In this document: piece after piece, positions 26,694 to 35,348 of the stretch
Numbering within the stretch: the stretch's first letter is position 1
Layout: every line of letters begins with the position of its first letter
Source: Mesorhizobium sp. Root102
GTDB taxonomy: Bacteria > Pseudomonadota > Alphaproteobacteria > Rhizobiales > Rhizobiaceae
NCBI RefSeq assembly: GCF_001425625.1
Contig: NZ_LMCP01000034.1
Span: 80,551-144,550, forward strand
Direction: 5' to 3'
Length of the DNA: 64,000 nucleotides
Translations under genes and position numbers: made by a program
Notes under the pieces: generated by a model
The model's input: only the letters and a program-made list of their open reading frames with translations
Database searches by the model: none
Told to the model about the DNA's origin: nothing

Positions 26694-26705
26694 AATCCAA
26701 GGATT
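26694..26705 (+). promoter_or_regulatory. Candidate ArsR operator
   Basis: AATCCAAGGATT is a perfect 12-bp palindrome ending 7 bp before the first arsR start. It would overlap the ribosome binding region, as ArsR operators often do. It is assigned from position and symmetry only. Confidence 0.45.
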
Positions 26706-26712
26706 CGGATAT

Positions 26713-27045
26713 ATGGATAAGAAAGACACTTTGAATGCGCTGGCCGCACTTGGCCAGGAGACGCGGCTGGATGTCTTCCGGCTGCTCGTGCACGCCGGGC
26801 CGGAAGGCATTCCGGCGGGCGAGATCGCCACAAGGTTGGACACGGTCCAGAACACCATGTCGGCGCATCTGAAGGTGCTCGCCCACGCCGGGCTGATCCG
26901 CCCCGAACGCGACGGCCGGATCGTGCGCTACGTCGCCGACATGACCGGCTTGCGCGACCTGCTGGCCTATCTGATGGAGGATTGCTGCAATGGCGCGCCG
27001 GAGCTGTGCCGGCCCGTCATCAATGCCGTGACCTGTAAATGCTAG
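26713..27045 (+). CDS. arsR: ArsR family arsenite-responsive repressor
   Basis: The product has 110 residues with a winged helix-turn-helix: LAALGQETRLDVFRLLVHAG, then IATRLDTVQNTMSAHLKVL and the wing IRPERDGRIVRY. The arsenite-sensing cysteines are probably at the C-terminus: MEDCCNGAPELC and the final VTCKC. It is the first gene of the arsenic island, 16 bp before the phosphatase-type arsC. It should release DNA on binding As(III). Confidence 0.92.
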   Translation: MDKKDTLNALAALGQETRLDVFRLLVHAGPEGIPAGEIATRLDTVQNTMSAHLKVLAHAGLIRPERDGRIVRYVADMTGLRDLLAYLMEDCCNGAPELCRPVINAVTCKC

Positions 27046-27061
27046 AAAGGAGGCACACGCC

Positions 27062-27568
27062 ATGAGCGAGCCATACAACGTTCTTTTCCTTTGCACCGGC
27101 AATTCGGCACGGTCGATCATCGCCGAAGCGATTCTCAATCGTGTCGGAGCCGGCAAATTCAAGGCCTATTCGGCCGGGTCGCATCCCAAAGGGGCGGTGC
27201 ATCCCTACACGCTCCAGCTTCTGAAGAACCTGAACTACAACACGTCCTTTGCCCGCTCGAAGGACTGGGAAGAATTCGCGGTTCCCGGTGCGCCGGAGAT
27301 GAATTTCGTTTTCACAGTCTGCGACAACGCTGCCAACGAATCGTGCCCGGTCTGGCCGGGACAGCCGATGACCGCACATTGGGGCGTGCCTGATCCGGCT
27401 GACGTGGAGGGCACCGATGCCGAAAAACATCTGGCCTTCGCCGAAGCCTATCGCATGCTCAACAACCGGATTTCGATCTTCATCAGCCTGCCGATGAACA
27501 TGGTCGACAAGCTTGCCCTGCAAAAGCGGCTGGATGAAATCGGCCGCAATCTGCCGAAGGCCGGCTGA
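27062..27568 (+). CDS. arsC: Arsenate reductase, low-molecular-weight phosphatase type
   Basis: The product has 168 residues. The catalytic P-loop is VLFLCTGNSARSIIAEA (Cys-x5-Arg, near residue 11). The second redox cysteines are in FTVCDNAANESCPVWPG and the acid loop is WGVPDPADVEG. The enzyme reduces arsenate to arsenite in the cytoplasm. An AAAGGAGG-type site precedes the start. It is the second gene of the operon, and arsenite made here would be expelled by the ACR3 pump encoded 16 bp downstream. Confidence 0.93.
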   Translation: MSEPYNVLFLCTGNSARSIIAEAILNRVGAGKFKAYSAGSHPKGAVHPYTLQLLKNLNYNTSFARSKDWEEFAVPGAPEMNFVFTVCDNAANESCPVWPGQPMTAHWGVPDPADVEGTDAEKHLAFAEAYRMLNNRISIFISLPMNMVDKLALQKRLDEIGRNLPKAG

Positions 27569-27584
27569 GCCAAGGAGCCCCATC

Positions 27585-28694
27585 ATGACCGATCACGTTC
27601 TGAACGCGGACAATGCGGCGCGGCCTGGCATCGGCTTCGTCGAGAAATATCTGACGGTGTGGGTGGCGCTGTGCATCGTCGCGGGCATCGCGCTTGGCCA
27701 TCTGCTGCCGGGTGTGTTCGGCGCCATCGCGTCGGCCGAGATCGCCAGGGTCAACATTCCCATCGCCGTGCTGATCTGGCTGATGATCGTGCCGATGCTC
27801 TTGCGCGTCGATTTTGCCTCGCTGGCCAGGGTCGGCACCTATTGGCGCGGCATCGGCGTGACGCTGTTCATCAACTGGGCGGTGAAGCCGTTTTCGATGG
27901 CGCTGCTGGGCTGGCTCTTCGTCGGCTGGCTGTTCCGGCCCTGGCTGCCCGCCGCGCAGATCGATTCCTACATTGCCGGGCTGATCATCCTTGCTGCGGC
28001 GCCGTGCACGGCGATGGTGTTCGTCTGGTCGAACCTGACGCGCGGCGAGCCGAATTTCACGCTGTCGCAGGTGGCGCTCAACGACGCGATCATGATCGTC
28101 GCCTTCGCGCCTATTGTCGGGCTGTTGCTCGGCCTGTCGGCGATCACCGTGCCATGGGGCACGCTGATGCTGTCGGTCGCGCTCTACATTGTCGCGCCGG
28201 TGATCGTCGCGCAGCTGGTTCGGGGCCGGCTGCTGGCGGCAAGCGGGCAAAGCGGGCTCGATGCGCTGCTCGCCGCGCTGCAGCCCTTGTCTCTGGTTGC
28301 CCTTCTGGCGACGCTGGTGTTGCTGTTCGGCTTCCAGGGCGAGCAGATCATCGCGCAGCCGCTGGTGATCGTGCTGCTGGCGGTGCCGATCCTGATCCAG
28401 GTCTATTTCAACTCCGGCCTTGCCTATCTGCTCAACCGCGTCAGCGGCGAGCGGCACTGCGTGGCCGGACCGTCGGCGCTGATCGGCGCGTCGAACTTCT
28501 TCGAACTGGCGGTGGCCGCCGCGATCGCGCTGTTCGGGCTGAATTCGGGCGCCGCCCTTGCCACCGTGGTCGGCGTGCTCATCGAGGTTCCGGTCATGCT
28601 GTCGGTGGTGTGGATCGTGAACCGCACCAAGGGCTGGTACGAAGAGGGCGGCGCCGTCAGGAATACCATCTCTGCTGAGAGGACCGCGAAATGA
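27585..28694 (+). CDS. arsB: ACR3 family arsenite efflux transporter
   Basis: The product has 369 residues from MTDHVLNADNAARPG, behind AAGGAG. It has ten predicted helices with the ACR3 marks: the essential cysteine in LAAAPCTAMVFVWSNLTRG and the conserved glutamate in IGASNFFELAVAAAIALFGL. It exports arsenite across the inner membrane. It overlaps the next arsC gene by 4 bp. ACR3 is unrelated in sequence to E. coli ArsB, so acr3 is an equally common symbol. Confidence 0.94.
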   Translation: MTDHVLNADNAARPGIGFVEKYLTVWVALCIVAGIALGHLLPGVFGAIASAEIARVNIPIAVLIWLMIVPMLLRVDFASLARVGTYWRGIGVTLFINWAVKPFSMALLGWLFVGWLFRPWLPAAQIDSYIAGLIILAAAPCTAMVFVWSNLTRGEPNFTLSQVALNDAIMIVAFAPIVGLLLGLSAITVPWGTLMLSVALYIVAPVIVAQLVRGRLLAASGQSGLDALLAALQPLSLVALLATLVLLFGFQGEQIIAQPLVIVLLAVPILIQVYFNSGLAYLLNRVSGERHCVAGPSALIGASNFFELAVAAAIALFGLNSGAALATVVGVLIEVPVMLSVVWIVNRTKGWYEEGGAVRNTISAERTAK

Positions 28695-29113
28695 CCATCA
28701 CCATCTACCACAACCCCGATTGCGGCACCTCGCGCAACACGCTGGCGATCATCCGGCAGTCCGGCGAGGAGCCGCAGGTGATCGAATATCTGAAGACGCC
28801 GCCGTCACGGCAAAAGCTGGTCGAGTTGATCGCGGCCATGGGCATGACGCCGCGCGACCTGCTGCGCGAGAAGGGCACGCCCTATGCCGAGCTCGGCCTC
28901 GCCGACCCGAAATGGTCCGACGAGCAGATCCTCGATTTCATGCAGGCGCATCCGGTCCTGATCAACCGGCCGATCGTGGTCAGCCCGCTTGGCGTCGTGC
29001 TGGCGCGTCCGTCGGAAAAGGTGCTGGACATTCTGCCCAACCCGGATCTCGGCGCGTTCACCAAGGAGGATGGCGAGGTGGTCACCAACGCCTCGAGCAA
29101 GCGGGTCGGCTGA
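28691..29113 (+). CDS. arsC: Arsenate reductase, glutaredoxin-dependent (ArsC/Spx fold)
   Basis: The product has 140 residues. It has the thioredoxin-like ArsC fold with the single catalytic cysteine in IYHNPDCGTSRNTLAII (about residue 12). The arginines that hold arsenate are in HPVLINRPIVVSPLGVVLAR. It uses glutathione/glutaredoxin, unlike the phosphatase-type ArsC two genes upstream. Its start overlaps the ACR3 stop (ATGA). Two unrelated arsenate reductases in one operon is a notable redundancy. Confidence 0.93.
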   Translation: MTITIYHNPDCGTSRNTLAIIRQSGEEPQVIEYLKTPPSRQKLVELIAAMGMTPRDLLREKGTPYAELGLADPKWSDEQILDFMQAHPVLINRPIVVSPLGVVLARPSEKVLDILPNPDLGAFTKEDGEVVTNASSKRVG

Positions 29114-29141
29114 CGCTATTTCCATATTTTTCGAAATTGAG

Positions 29142-29170
29142 TTGACGACGCGAAAAGTGTCGCGTAGCTT
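29142..29170 (+). promoter_or_regulatory. Putative promoter of second arsR (leaderless)
   Basis: TTGACG (29142-29147), 17 bases, then TAGCTT (29165-29170). The arsR start codon follows 6 bases after the -10 hexamer, and no ribosome binding site is visible. The message may therefore begin at or next to the start codon. Confidence 0.45.
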
Positions 29171-29176
29171 ATTTCC

Positions 29177-29497
29177 ATGAAACTCGAAAAAGCAGCCGCC
29201 CAACTCGAAGCGCTCGGCAATCCGACGCGGCTTCAGCTCTATCGCATTCTGGTGCGCGCCGGTGACGACGGGCTTGCCGTCGGCAGCGTCCAGGGCAAGC
29301 TCGACATTCCGTCCTCGACGCTGTCGCATCACCTCAAGCGGCTGGTCGACACCGGCCTGGTGACGCAGGAGCGGCAAGCGACGACGCTGATCTGCCGCGC
29401 CAACTATCCCGGCATGAATGCGCTGATCGGCTATCTCGCCGACGAGTGCTGCGCTGACGCCACTTGCGCGCCGGCCGTCGGCAAAGCACTGGCTTGA
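29177..29497 (+). CDS. arsR: ArsR family regulator (second copy)
   Basis: The product has 106 residues with a winged helix-turn-helix: LEALGNPTRLQLYRILVRAG, then GKLDIPSSTLSHHLKRLVDT. C-terminal cysteines DECCADATCAP probably bind As(III). It differs clearly in sequence from the first ArsR of the island and heads its own transcription unit with the flavoprotein and MFS genes (44 bp gap). It may sense a different arsenical. Confidence 0.92.
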   Translation: MKLEKAAAQLEALGNPTRLQLYRILVRAGDDGLAVGSVQGKLDIPSSTLSHHLKRLVDTGLVTQERQATTLICRANYPGMNALIGYLADECCADATCAPAVGKALA

Positions 29498-29541
29498 TTT
29501 TTTTGCGCTTATAATTCGAAGATACCGGAAGGATCGAACCT

Positions 29542-30972
29542 ATGGACATGATGGCAAATCTTCCCGTCGCGGTGATCGGCGCAGGCCCGGTTGGGCTGGC
29601 CGCCTCGGCGCACCTGGTCGAGCGCGGCATCCGTCCGCTCATCCTGGAGCGCGGCGAAAGCGTGGGTGCCGCGCTGCTCGAATGGGGCCATGTGCGGGTG
29701 TTCTCGCCGTGGGAATACAACATCGATGCGGCAGCGCGGGCGCTGCTCGATCGCTCCGGCTGGACGGTGCCTGATATGCGCGGCCTGCCGACGGGCGGCG
29801 AAATCGTGCGCGATTATCTGGCGCCGCTTGGCCGGCTTCCTGAGATCGCCGCCAATTTGAAGCTCGGCGCCGAGGTCACCGCGATCACCCGTCAGGGACA
29901 CGACAAGGTCGCCAATGACGGCCGCAAGGACGCGCCCTTCGTGATCCGCTATCGCGATGCCGGCGGCGAGCACCGCGTGCTCGCGCGTGCCGTCATCGAC
30001 GCGTCTGGAACATGGTGGCGGCCAAACCCGATTGGCGTCGACGGCCTATCGGTTCCAGGCGAAGGCGCGGCTAGCGGGCGCATCGCCTATGGCATTCCCG
30101 ACGTGGCCGGCAAGGCGAGAGAAGACTATGCAGGCAAGCGCATCCTGGTCATTGGCGGCGGGCACTCGGCGATCAACGTCGCCCTGGCGCTGATGGAGCT
30201 GCAGGACGCGGCACCAGGCACCGAGATCTTCTGGGCGCTGCGCCATGCCAGCGTCGACAGATTGCTCGGCGGTGGGCTGAACGACCAGTTGCCGGAACGC
30301 GGCGCGCTTGGGCTGGCCGCCAGGCAGGCGATGACGGACGGCAGGCTGAACATGCTGGCGCCCTTCGCCGTCAACCGCATCGAGACGCAAGGCGAGGAGC
30401 TCGTCGTCGACGCCCACCTCACCGGCAAGCCGTTCAGCCTGGCCGTCGACCGCATCGTCGTCACCACCGGCTTCCGGCCCGATCTGTCGTTCCTCGGCGA
30501 AATCCGCATCGCGCTCGATCCGGTCGTCGAAGCGCCGCCGGCGCTGGCGCCGCTGATCGATCCGAACTTCCACTCATGCGGCACCGTTCCCGCGCATGGC
30601 ATCGGGGAACTCGCCCATCCCGAACCCGGCTTCACCATCGTCGGCTCGAAATCCTACGGCCGCGCCCCGACCTTTCTGATGGCGACCGGCTACGAGCAGG
30701 TCCGCTCGGTGGTCGCCGACATTGCCGGAGACCATATTGCTGCCCGCGAGGTGCGGCTGGTGCTGCCGGAGACCGGCGTGTGCAGCGCCGTCGGTGTCGT
30801 GACGGCACCGGAAAAAGCTGGCTGCTGCGGCGGACCTGCACCCGCGAACGTCGAAGCCTGCTGCGTCGAGGATGCGCACGCCAAGGCAAAGGGCGCGTCG
30901 GGCTGTGGTTGCGCATCTGCGCCGGCCAGCACCGAGGCGCGACAGAATATGGCGGCCAGCGTCGATGCCTGA
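29542..30972 (+). CDS. FAD-dependent oxidoreductase of arsenic island with Cys-rich tail
   Basis: The product has 476 residues. The first dinucleotide fold is VAVIGAGPVGLAASAHLVER at the N-terminus; a second, KRILVIGGGHSAINVALALM, is near residue 200, as in FMO-like monooxygenases. Similar flavoproteins (often called ArsO) sit in rhizobial ars clusters, with a proposed role in arsenical oxidation. The last about 65 residues are unusual: eight or more cysteines in GVCSAVG, GCCGGP, EACCVED and GCGCAS, suggesting metalloid binding. The gene overlaps the MFS gene by 8 bp. Confidence 0.85.
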   Translation: MDMMANLPVAVIGAGPVGLAASAHLVERGIRPLILERGESVGAALLEWGHVRVFSPWEYNIDAAARALLDRSGWTVPDMRGLPTGGEIVRDYLAPLGRLPEIAANLKLGAEVTAITRQGHDKVANDGRKDAPFVIRYRDAGGEHRVLARAVIDASGTWWRPNPIGVDGLSVPGEGAASGRIAYGIPDVAGKAREDYAGKRILVIGGGHSAINVALALMELQDAAPGTEIFWALRHASVDRLLGGGLNDQLPERGALGLAARQAMTDGRLNMLAPFAVNRIETQGEELVVDAHLTGKPFSLAVDRIVVTTGFRPDLSFLGEIRIALDPVVEAPPALAPLIDPNFHSCGTVPAHGIGELAHPEPGFTIVGSKSYGRAPTFLMATGYEQVRSVVADIAGDHIAAREVRLVLPETGVCSAVGVVTAPEKAGCCGGPAPANVEACCVEDAHAKAKGASGCGCASAPASTEARQNMAASVDA

Positions 30973-32206
30973 CCGGTCCGTCCTGCGCAAGGCGATCTGG
31001 GCGCTGGGGCTGACCCAGATCGTCGGCTACGGAACGCTCTATTACAGCTTCTCGATCCTGGCGCCGGCAATGGCCAGGGAGTTCGGCCTCACGGAAGGCT
31101 GGGTGTTCGGCGCCCTGTCGGCCTCGCTGTTTGCCAGTAGCCTGTTCGCGCCGACGGCCGGGCGGTGGGCCGACCGCTTCGGCGCTGGCCGCATCATGAC
31201 CATCGGCTCGGTGGCGGCGGCGATGGCGCTGGCGCTGTGCGCCGTCGCGCCCGGCCGCGTGAGCTTCGTCCTGGCCTTGCTGGCGATGGAGCTGGCCTCC
31301 AGCTTCGTCCTCTACAGCGCCGCCTTCGTGGCAATCGTTCAGATCGGGGTTCCCAGGCCGCAACGCAGCATCACCCATCTCACGCTCATCGCCGGATTTG
31401 CCTCGACCCTGTTCTGGCCACTGACTTCGGCGCTGCATGCGCATCTGACATGGCGCGAGGTCTACCTCTTGTTCGCCGCACTCAATCTCGGGCTCTGCCT
31501 GCCGATCCACGCCTCGCTGATGCGCCTGTCGCGCCGCCACGCCACGGCCGCGAGCCATGAGCGCGGGCCAGCCTTGGAGGCGGCCGCGCCGCTCGATTCG
31601 CGGCGCGGCCGGGCCGCGTTCCTGCTGATGCTGGCGGGGTTCGCGACCGAGGGCTTCGCGCTGTCGGCGATCCTCATCCACATGGTGCCACTGACGGCGG
31701 CCCTTGGGCTCGGCACGGCCGGTCTCTTCGTTTCGACCCTGTTCGGACCGGCGCAGGTCGCCAGCCGGCTGATCAACATGCTGTTTGGCGGGAGGCTTCA
31801 GCAAACGCATCTCGCCGTCATTGCAGCTTTGCTGCTCACAGCCGGGCTGTGTGCGCTGCCGCTGACCACGCCCTGGCTGCCCGGCGCCTTCCTGTCCGTG
31901 TTCCTGCTCGGCCTCGGTTCCGGCCTCACCAGCATCGTCGGCGGCACCTTGCCGCTCGAACTCTTCGGTCGCGAAGGCTATGGCGCGCGGCTGGGATGGG
32001 CGAGCGCTGCCCGCCAGTTCACCTCGGCCTTCGCGCCGTTCGCGCTCGCCTTCATGATGGCGCGGACATCCGTCGCCAATTCGCTGTGGGTGCTGGTGGT
32101 CGCCGCCGCGAGTGGTGTGATCGCCTTCCTCGCCATCGCGCTGCTGAGGCGACGCGGCGGCCGGGTGGCGTACGCGATTGGCGGCAATCCGGAAGAGGCG
32201 ACCTGA
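30965..32206 (+). CDS. MFS transporter of arsenic island
   Basis: The product has 413 residues from MPDRSVLRKAIWALGL, with 12 predicted helices. The MFS loop after helix 2 reads GRWADRFGAGRIMTIGS, and there is a polar middle loop (SRRHATAASHERGP). The start lies inside the flavoprotein gene (8-bp overlap), so the two are co-translated. Efflux proteins in this position (ArsK-like) are reported to export trivalent arsenicals; here that is an inference from context. It is the last gene of the island. Confidence 0.87.
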   Translation: MPDRSVLRKAIWALGLTQIVGYGTLYYSFSILAPAMAREFGLTEGWVFGALSASLFASSLFAPTAGRWADRFGAGRIMTIGSVAAAMALALCAVAPGRVSFVLALLAMELASSFVLYSAAFVAIVQIGVPRPQRSITHLTLIAGFASTLFWPLTSALHAHLTWREVYLLFAALNLGLCLPIHASLMRLSRRHATAASHERGPALEAAAPLDSRRGRAAFLLMLAGFATEGFALSAILIHMVPLTAALGLGTAGLFVSTLFGPAQVASRLINMLFGGRLQQTHLAVIAALLLTAGLCALPLTTPWLPGAFLSVFLLGLGSGLTSIVGGTLPLELFGREGYGARLGWASAARQFTSAFAPFALAFMMARTSVANSLWVLVVAAASGVIAFLAIALLRRRGGRVAYAIGGNPEEAT

Positions 32207-32215
32207 CCGCCGGGC

Positions 32216-32974
32216 TCAGTGCCGCAGAATCTTGCTCAGGAAAGCGCGGCTGCGGTCGGTCTTGGGGTGTGAGAAGAATTCGTCGGGTGTGCCGCTTTCG
32301 ACGATGGCGCCGGCGTCCATGAACACCACGCGCTGGGCGACCTTGCGGGCAAACCCCATCTCATGCGTCACCACCATCATGGTCATGCCTTCCTCGGCGA
32401 CCGCCACCATGACGTCGAGCACTTCGGAAATCATCTCGGGATCGAGTGCCGAGGTCGGCTCGTCGAACAGCATGATCTTGGGCCGCATGCCGAGGCAACG
32501 CGCGATCGCCACGCGCTGCTGCTGGCCGCCGGAGAGCTGCGCGGGATAGGCATTGACCTTGTCGGCAAGCCCGACCTTGGCCAGCAATTCGCGCCCGGCC
32601 TTTTCGGCTTCGGCGCGCGGGATCTTGCGGACATGGATAGGGGCCAGCGTGACGTTCTCGAGCGCGGTCTTGTGCGGGTAGAGGTTGAACGCCTGGAAGA
32701 CGAAGCCGATCTCGGTGCGCAGCTGCGTCATGTTGGTGGCGGGGTCGCCGAGGCGCTGGCCGTCGACGACAAGATCGCCATCCTTGATCGTCTCCAGGCC
32801 GTTGACGCAGCGGATCAGCGTGCTCTTGCCCGAGCCGCTCGGGCCGCAGACGACAACCACTTCGCGCGGTTCGACGCTGAGCGTGATGTCCTTCAGCACG
32901 TTGAGCGAGCCGAACCATTTGTTGACGCCGCGAAAGTCGATCATGCCGGTTTTGGTGAGGCCCGTTTTGGTCAT
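32216..32974 (-). CDS. Amino acid ABC transporter ATP-binding protein (GltL/GlnQ type)
   Basis: The product has 252 residues with the ABC motifs: Walker A GPSGSGKSTLIRCVNGLE, Q-loop GFVFQAFNLYPHKTALEN, signature QLSGGQQQRVAIARCL, and Walker B IMLFDEPTSALDPEM. The polar amino acid subfamily is shown by VNGLE and SEVLDVM. A GTG at 33004 that overlaps the permease stop is also a possible start; 32974 is an ATG with AAAGG upstream. It is the last gene of the importer operon and powers the two permeases. Confidence 0.92.
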   Translation of the reverse strand: MTKTGLTKTGMIDFRGVNKWFGSLNVLKDITLSVEPREVVVVCGPSGSGKSTLIRCVNGLETIKDGDLVVDGQRLGDPATNMTQLRTEIGFVFQAFNLYPHKTALENVTLAPIHVRKIPRAEAEKAGRELLAKVGLADKVNAYPAQLSGGQQQRVAIARCLGMRPKIMLFDEPTSALDPEMISEVLDVMVAVAEEGMTMMVVTHEMGFARKVAQRVVFMDAGAIVESGTPDEFFSHPKTDRSRAFLSKILRH

Positions 32975-33000
32975 GTTTTCTGGACCTTTGGGGTTTGATG

Positions 33001-33675
33001 TCACAACTGCACCTCGCCATGCGCCGCGCCCATGCGGCGTTCGAGCCGGCGGGCCAGCATGATCAGGGGATAGCAGACGATGAAGTAACCGACGCCGACG
33101 AGGAAGAAGACCAGGAGGCCGTTGGGCACGCGCTGTACAACCAGCCAGCCGACGCGGGTGAGGTCGGTGAGGCCGATGGCCGAAACGACCGAGGAATCCT
33201 TGATCAGCAGCACATATTGCCCGACCAGCGGCGGCAGCACGATACGCATCGCCTGCGGCAGCACCACCTGGCGCATGCGCTGCCAGCGCGACAGGCCGGA
33301 TGCGAGTGCCGCCTCGACCTGGCCTGTCGGCACCGAGCGGATGCCGGCGACGACGATCTCGCAGATGAAGCAGGCGGCCAGATTGGTCAGCGCGATGATG
33401 CCGGCGGTGAAGGCGTCGAGTTCTATGCCGAACTCCGGCAGGATGAAGAAGATCAGGAAGATCTGCACCAGGAACGGCGTACCGCGGATCAGATCGACCC
33501 AGGCCCCGATCAAGCCCGAGATCAGCCGGTTGCCGCCGGTGCGCAGGATGCCGAGGCCAAAGCCGAGCAGGGTGCCGAGCACCAGGCTGATCAGCGACAG
33601 CACCACAGTCATGCCGAGGCCGCGCAGGGCCAGCGGATAGGAGCCGGCGAGGCTTTGCAGCTGTTGCCAGATCAT
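33001..33675 (-). CDS. Amino acid ABC transporter permease (second subunit)
   Basis: The product has 224 residues from MIWQQLQSLAGSYPLA; its start overlaps the upstream permease stop by 4 bp. It has about five membrane helices with the HisM/GlnP-type EAA loop (GQVEAALASGLSRWQRMRQV) and the motif VDLIRGTPFLVQIFLIFF. It pairs with the other permease in the polar amino acid importer. Confidence 0.93.
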   Translation of the reverse strand: MIWQQLQSLAGSYPLALRGLGMTVVLSLISLVLGTLLGFGLGILRTGGNRLISGLIGAWVDLIRGTPFLVQIFLIFFILPEFGIELDAFTAGIIALTNLAACFICEIVVAGIRSVPTGQVEAALASGLSRWQRMRQVVLPQAMRIVLPPLVGQYVLLIKDSSVVSAIGLTDLTRVGWLVVQRVPNGLLVFFLVGVGYFIVCYPLIMLARRLERRMGAAHGEVQL

Positions 33676-34343
33676 GTCCGCGCCCCCGCTGTGCCGAGCC
33701 AACGGCTGGAGAGGCCAGCCAAGCCTTTGAGGCAGTAATAAAGCAGCAGGTAGAAAGCGGCGATGGTGAGGAAACCTTCCGCCGGCATGAAGCGGTCGGA
33801 GGCGAGCAGTTGGCCGGCGCGCGTCAGTTCGGAAACCGAGATCAGTGACAGAAGGGCTGAATCCTTGACCAGCACGATCGCCTGGCCGAGCAGCGGAGGG
33901 ATCGTCACCTTGAAGGCCTGCGGCAGGACGACCAGGCGCATGCGCTGGACATAGGTCATGCCCGAGGCGACGCTGGCTTCGACCTGGCCACGCGGGATCG
34001 ACAGGATGCCGGCGCGAATGATTTCAGCGACATAGGCGCCGCTGTTGAGCGACAGCGCGAGGATGCCGACGACCAGCTCGGGCAGGACGAAGCCGAGCCG
34101 GGGCAGGCCGAAATAGAGGAAATAGAGCTGCGCCAGCAGGGGCGTGGCGCGCACGGCATCGATATAGGCCTTGGCCGGGGCGCGAAACAGCCAGCCGCGC
34201 TGCAGGTTCATGGCGCACAGCACGATGCCGACGATGAGCGCGCCGACAAAGGACAGCGCCGATAGCCAGACGGTCGTGATCAGGCCTTGCCCGAACAGCG
34301 GCAGGTATTCGACGATGGTGCGGAAGCTGAAATTTTCGAGCAT
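33672..34343 (-). CDS. Amino acid ABC transporter permease (first subunit)
   Basis: The product has 223 residues. Typical segments are AYIDAVRATPLLAQLYFLYF and the EAA loop GQVEASVASGMTYVQRMRLV. It belongs to the HisM/GlnP family of inner-membrane subunits. A GC-rich hairpin separates it from the binding-protein gene upstream, while its downstream partner overlaps it by 4 bp. Confidence 0.93.
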   Translation of the reverse strand: MLENFSFRTIVEYLPLFGQGLITTVWLSALSFVGALIVGIVLCAMNLQRGWLFRAPAKAYIDAVRATPLLAQLYFLYFGLPRLGFVLPELVVGILALSLNSGAYVAEIIRAGILSIPRGQVEASVASGMTYVQRMRLVVLPQAFKVTIPPLLGQAIVLVKDSALLSLISVSELTRAGQLLASDRFMPAEGFLTIAAFYLLLYYCLKGLAGLSSRWLGTAGART

Positions 34344-34392
34344 CGTTGGGTGAAATCCCCAGAGTGCAGGAAACGACGGATGAAGCGAAATT

Positions 34393-34436
34393 CCGGGCGG
34401 TATCGCGGCGCTTGAGACGCGCGCGAAACCGCCCGG
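34393..34436 (-). terminator. Intra-operon hairpin after binding-protein gene
   Basis: CCGGGCGGTATCGCG (34393-34407) pairs with CGCGAAACCGCCCGG (34422-34436) with one unpaired base. It lies between the solute-binding-protein and permease genes, where such stems commonly stabilise or attenuate the message so that more binding protein than permease is made. Confidence 0.6.
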
Positions 34437-34449
34437 GTTCTATCGCTGC

Positions 34450-35238
34450 TTAGTGGTCCTTCTTCCAGGCGTCGGAATTGACCCAGTAGTCGAGGTTCTT
34501 CTGCAGGCGGCCGTCGATGCTGACCTGGTTGAGGAACAGGTTCATCCAGATCAACAGGTCCGGCTCGTCATAGCGGGTGGCGAAGGCAAGCGGCTCCTTC
34601 GACAAGAGGTCCGGCATGATAGTGAAGGTGCCGGCCGGATAGGCGGTCGACTGGCCCTTGACCGCCGAGACGTCGTTGACGCCGCAATCGGCCTGGCCGT
34701 TGTTGACGGCGTCGAGCAGCAGCGGACCGCCGCCCTTGTAGCTCTTGATGTCGGCATCCGGGAAGGCGGTCTTGGCTTCCTTTTCGCCGGTGGCGCCCAG
34801 CAGCACGGCAATCTTCGTGCCCTTGGCCTTGCAGTCCTCGGTGGTCTTGAACTTGCTGTCGGCCTTGGTGAAGACGGTGCTGCCCGTGTACATGTAAGGC
34901 GTGGTGAACGCGACCTTCATGCCGCGCGCCAGCGTCGGTGTCATGTCGGCAACCAAAAGGTCGGCCTTGCCTGACAGCAGCGCCGGGATCAGGCCATCCC
35001 AGTCGAAGTCGAGGAAGGTGACCTTGACGCCCATTTCCTTGGCCATCAGTTCGGCGAGTTCCACCGAACTGCCGGTGCGTTCGCCATTGGCGCCAACCAG
35101 CGAGAAGGGCGGTCCTTGAGTCTGCACGGCGACGCGCAGTTCTCCGCGCTTGGTGATGTCGTCGAGCGTTCCGGCGCTGGCAGCGGCGGTGAGGCCGGCA
35201 AGCGCAAGTCCGGCGATGAAAAGTCTGGCAATCTTCAT
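34450..35238 (-). CDS. Amino acid ABC transporter substrate-binding protein
   Basis: The product has 262 residues, started at MKIARLFIAGLALAGL (Sec signal, cleavage after ASA). GGGAGGAAT stands before it; the longer open frame upstream is not conserved. Family-3 binding-protein marks are RGELRVAVQTQGPPFSLVGA, VDFL-like VTFLDFDWDGLIPALLSGKA and DLLVADMTPT. It captures a polar or basic amino acid in the periplasm for the permeases downstream. The adjacent saccharopine-dehydrogenase-like gene hints at lysine or a derivative, which is an inference. Confidence 0.92.
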   Translation of the reverse strand: MKIARLFIAGLALAGLTAAASAGTLDDITKRGELRVAVQTQGPPFSLVGANGERTGSSVELAELMAKEMGVKVTFLDFDWDGLIPALLSGKADLLVADMTPTLARGMKVAFTTPYMYTGSTVFTKADSKFKTTEDCKAKGTKIAVLLGATGEKEAKTAFPDADIKSYKGGGPLLLDAVNNGQADCGVNDVSAVKGQSTAYPAGTFTIMPDLLSKEPLAFATRYDEPDLLIWMNLFLNQVSIDGRLQKNLDYWVNSDAWKKDH

Positions 35239-35348
35239 TTCGGTATTCCTCCCTGTGGTCGTTGATATCTGCCCGCGGTTCTCCTTGGGCTCTTTTTGAG
35301 CGGCAGCGCCGTTGCCGGCGGCGTCCACCGTTCGAAAATCCTGTCTCC

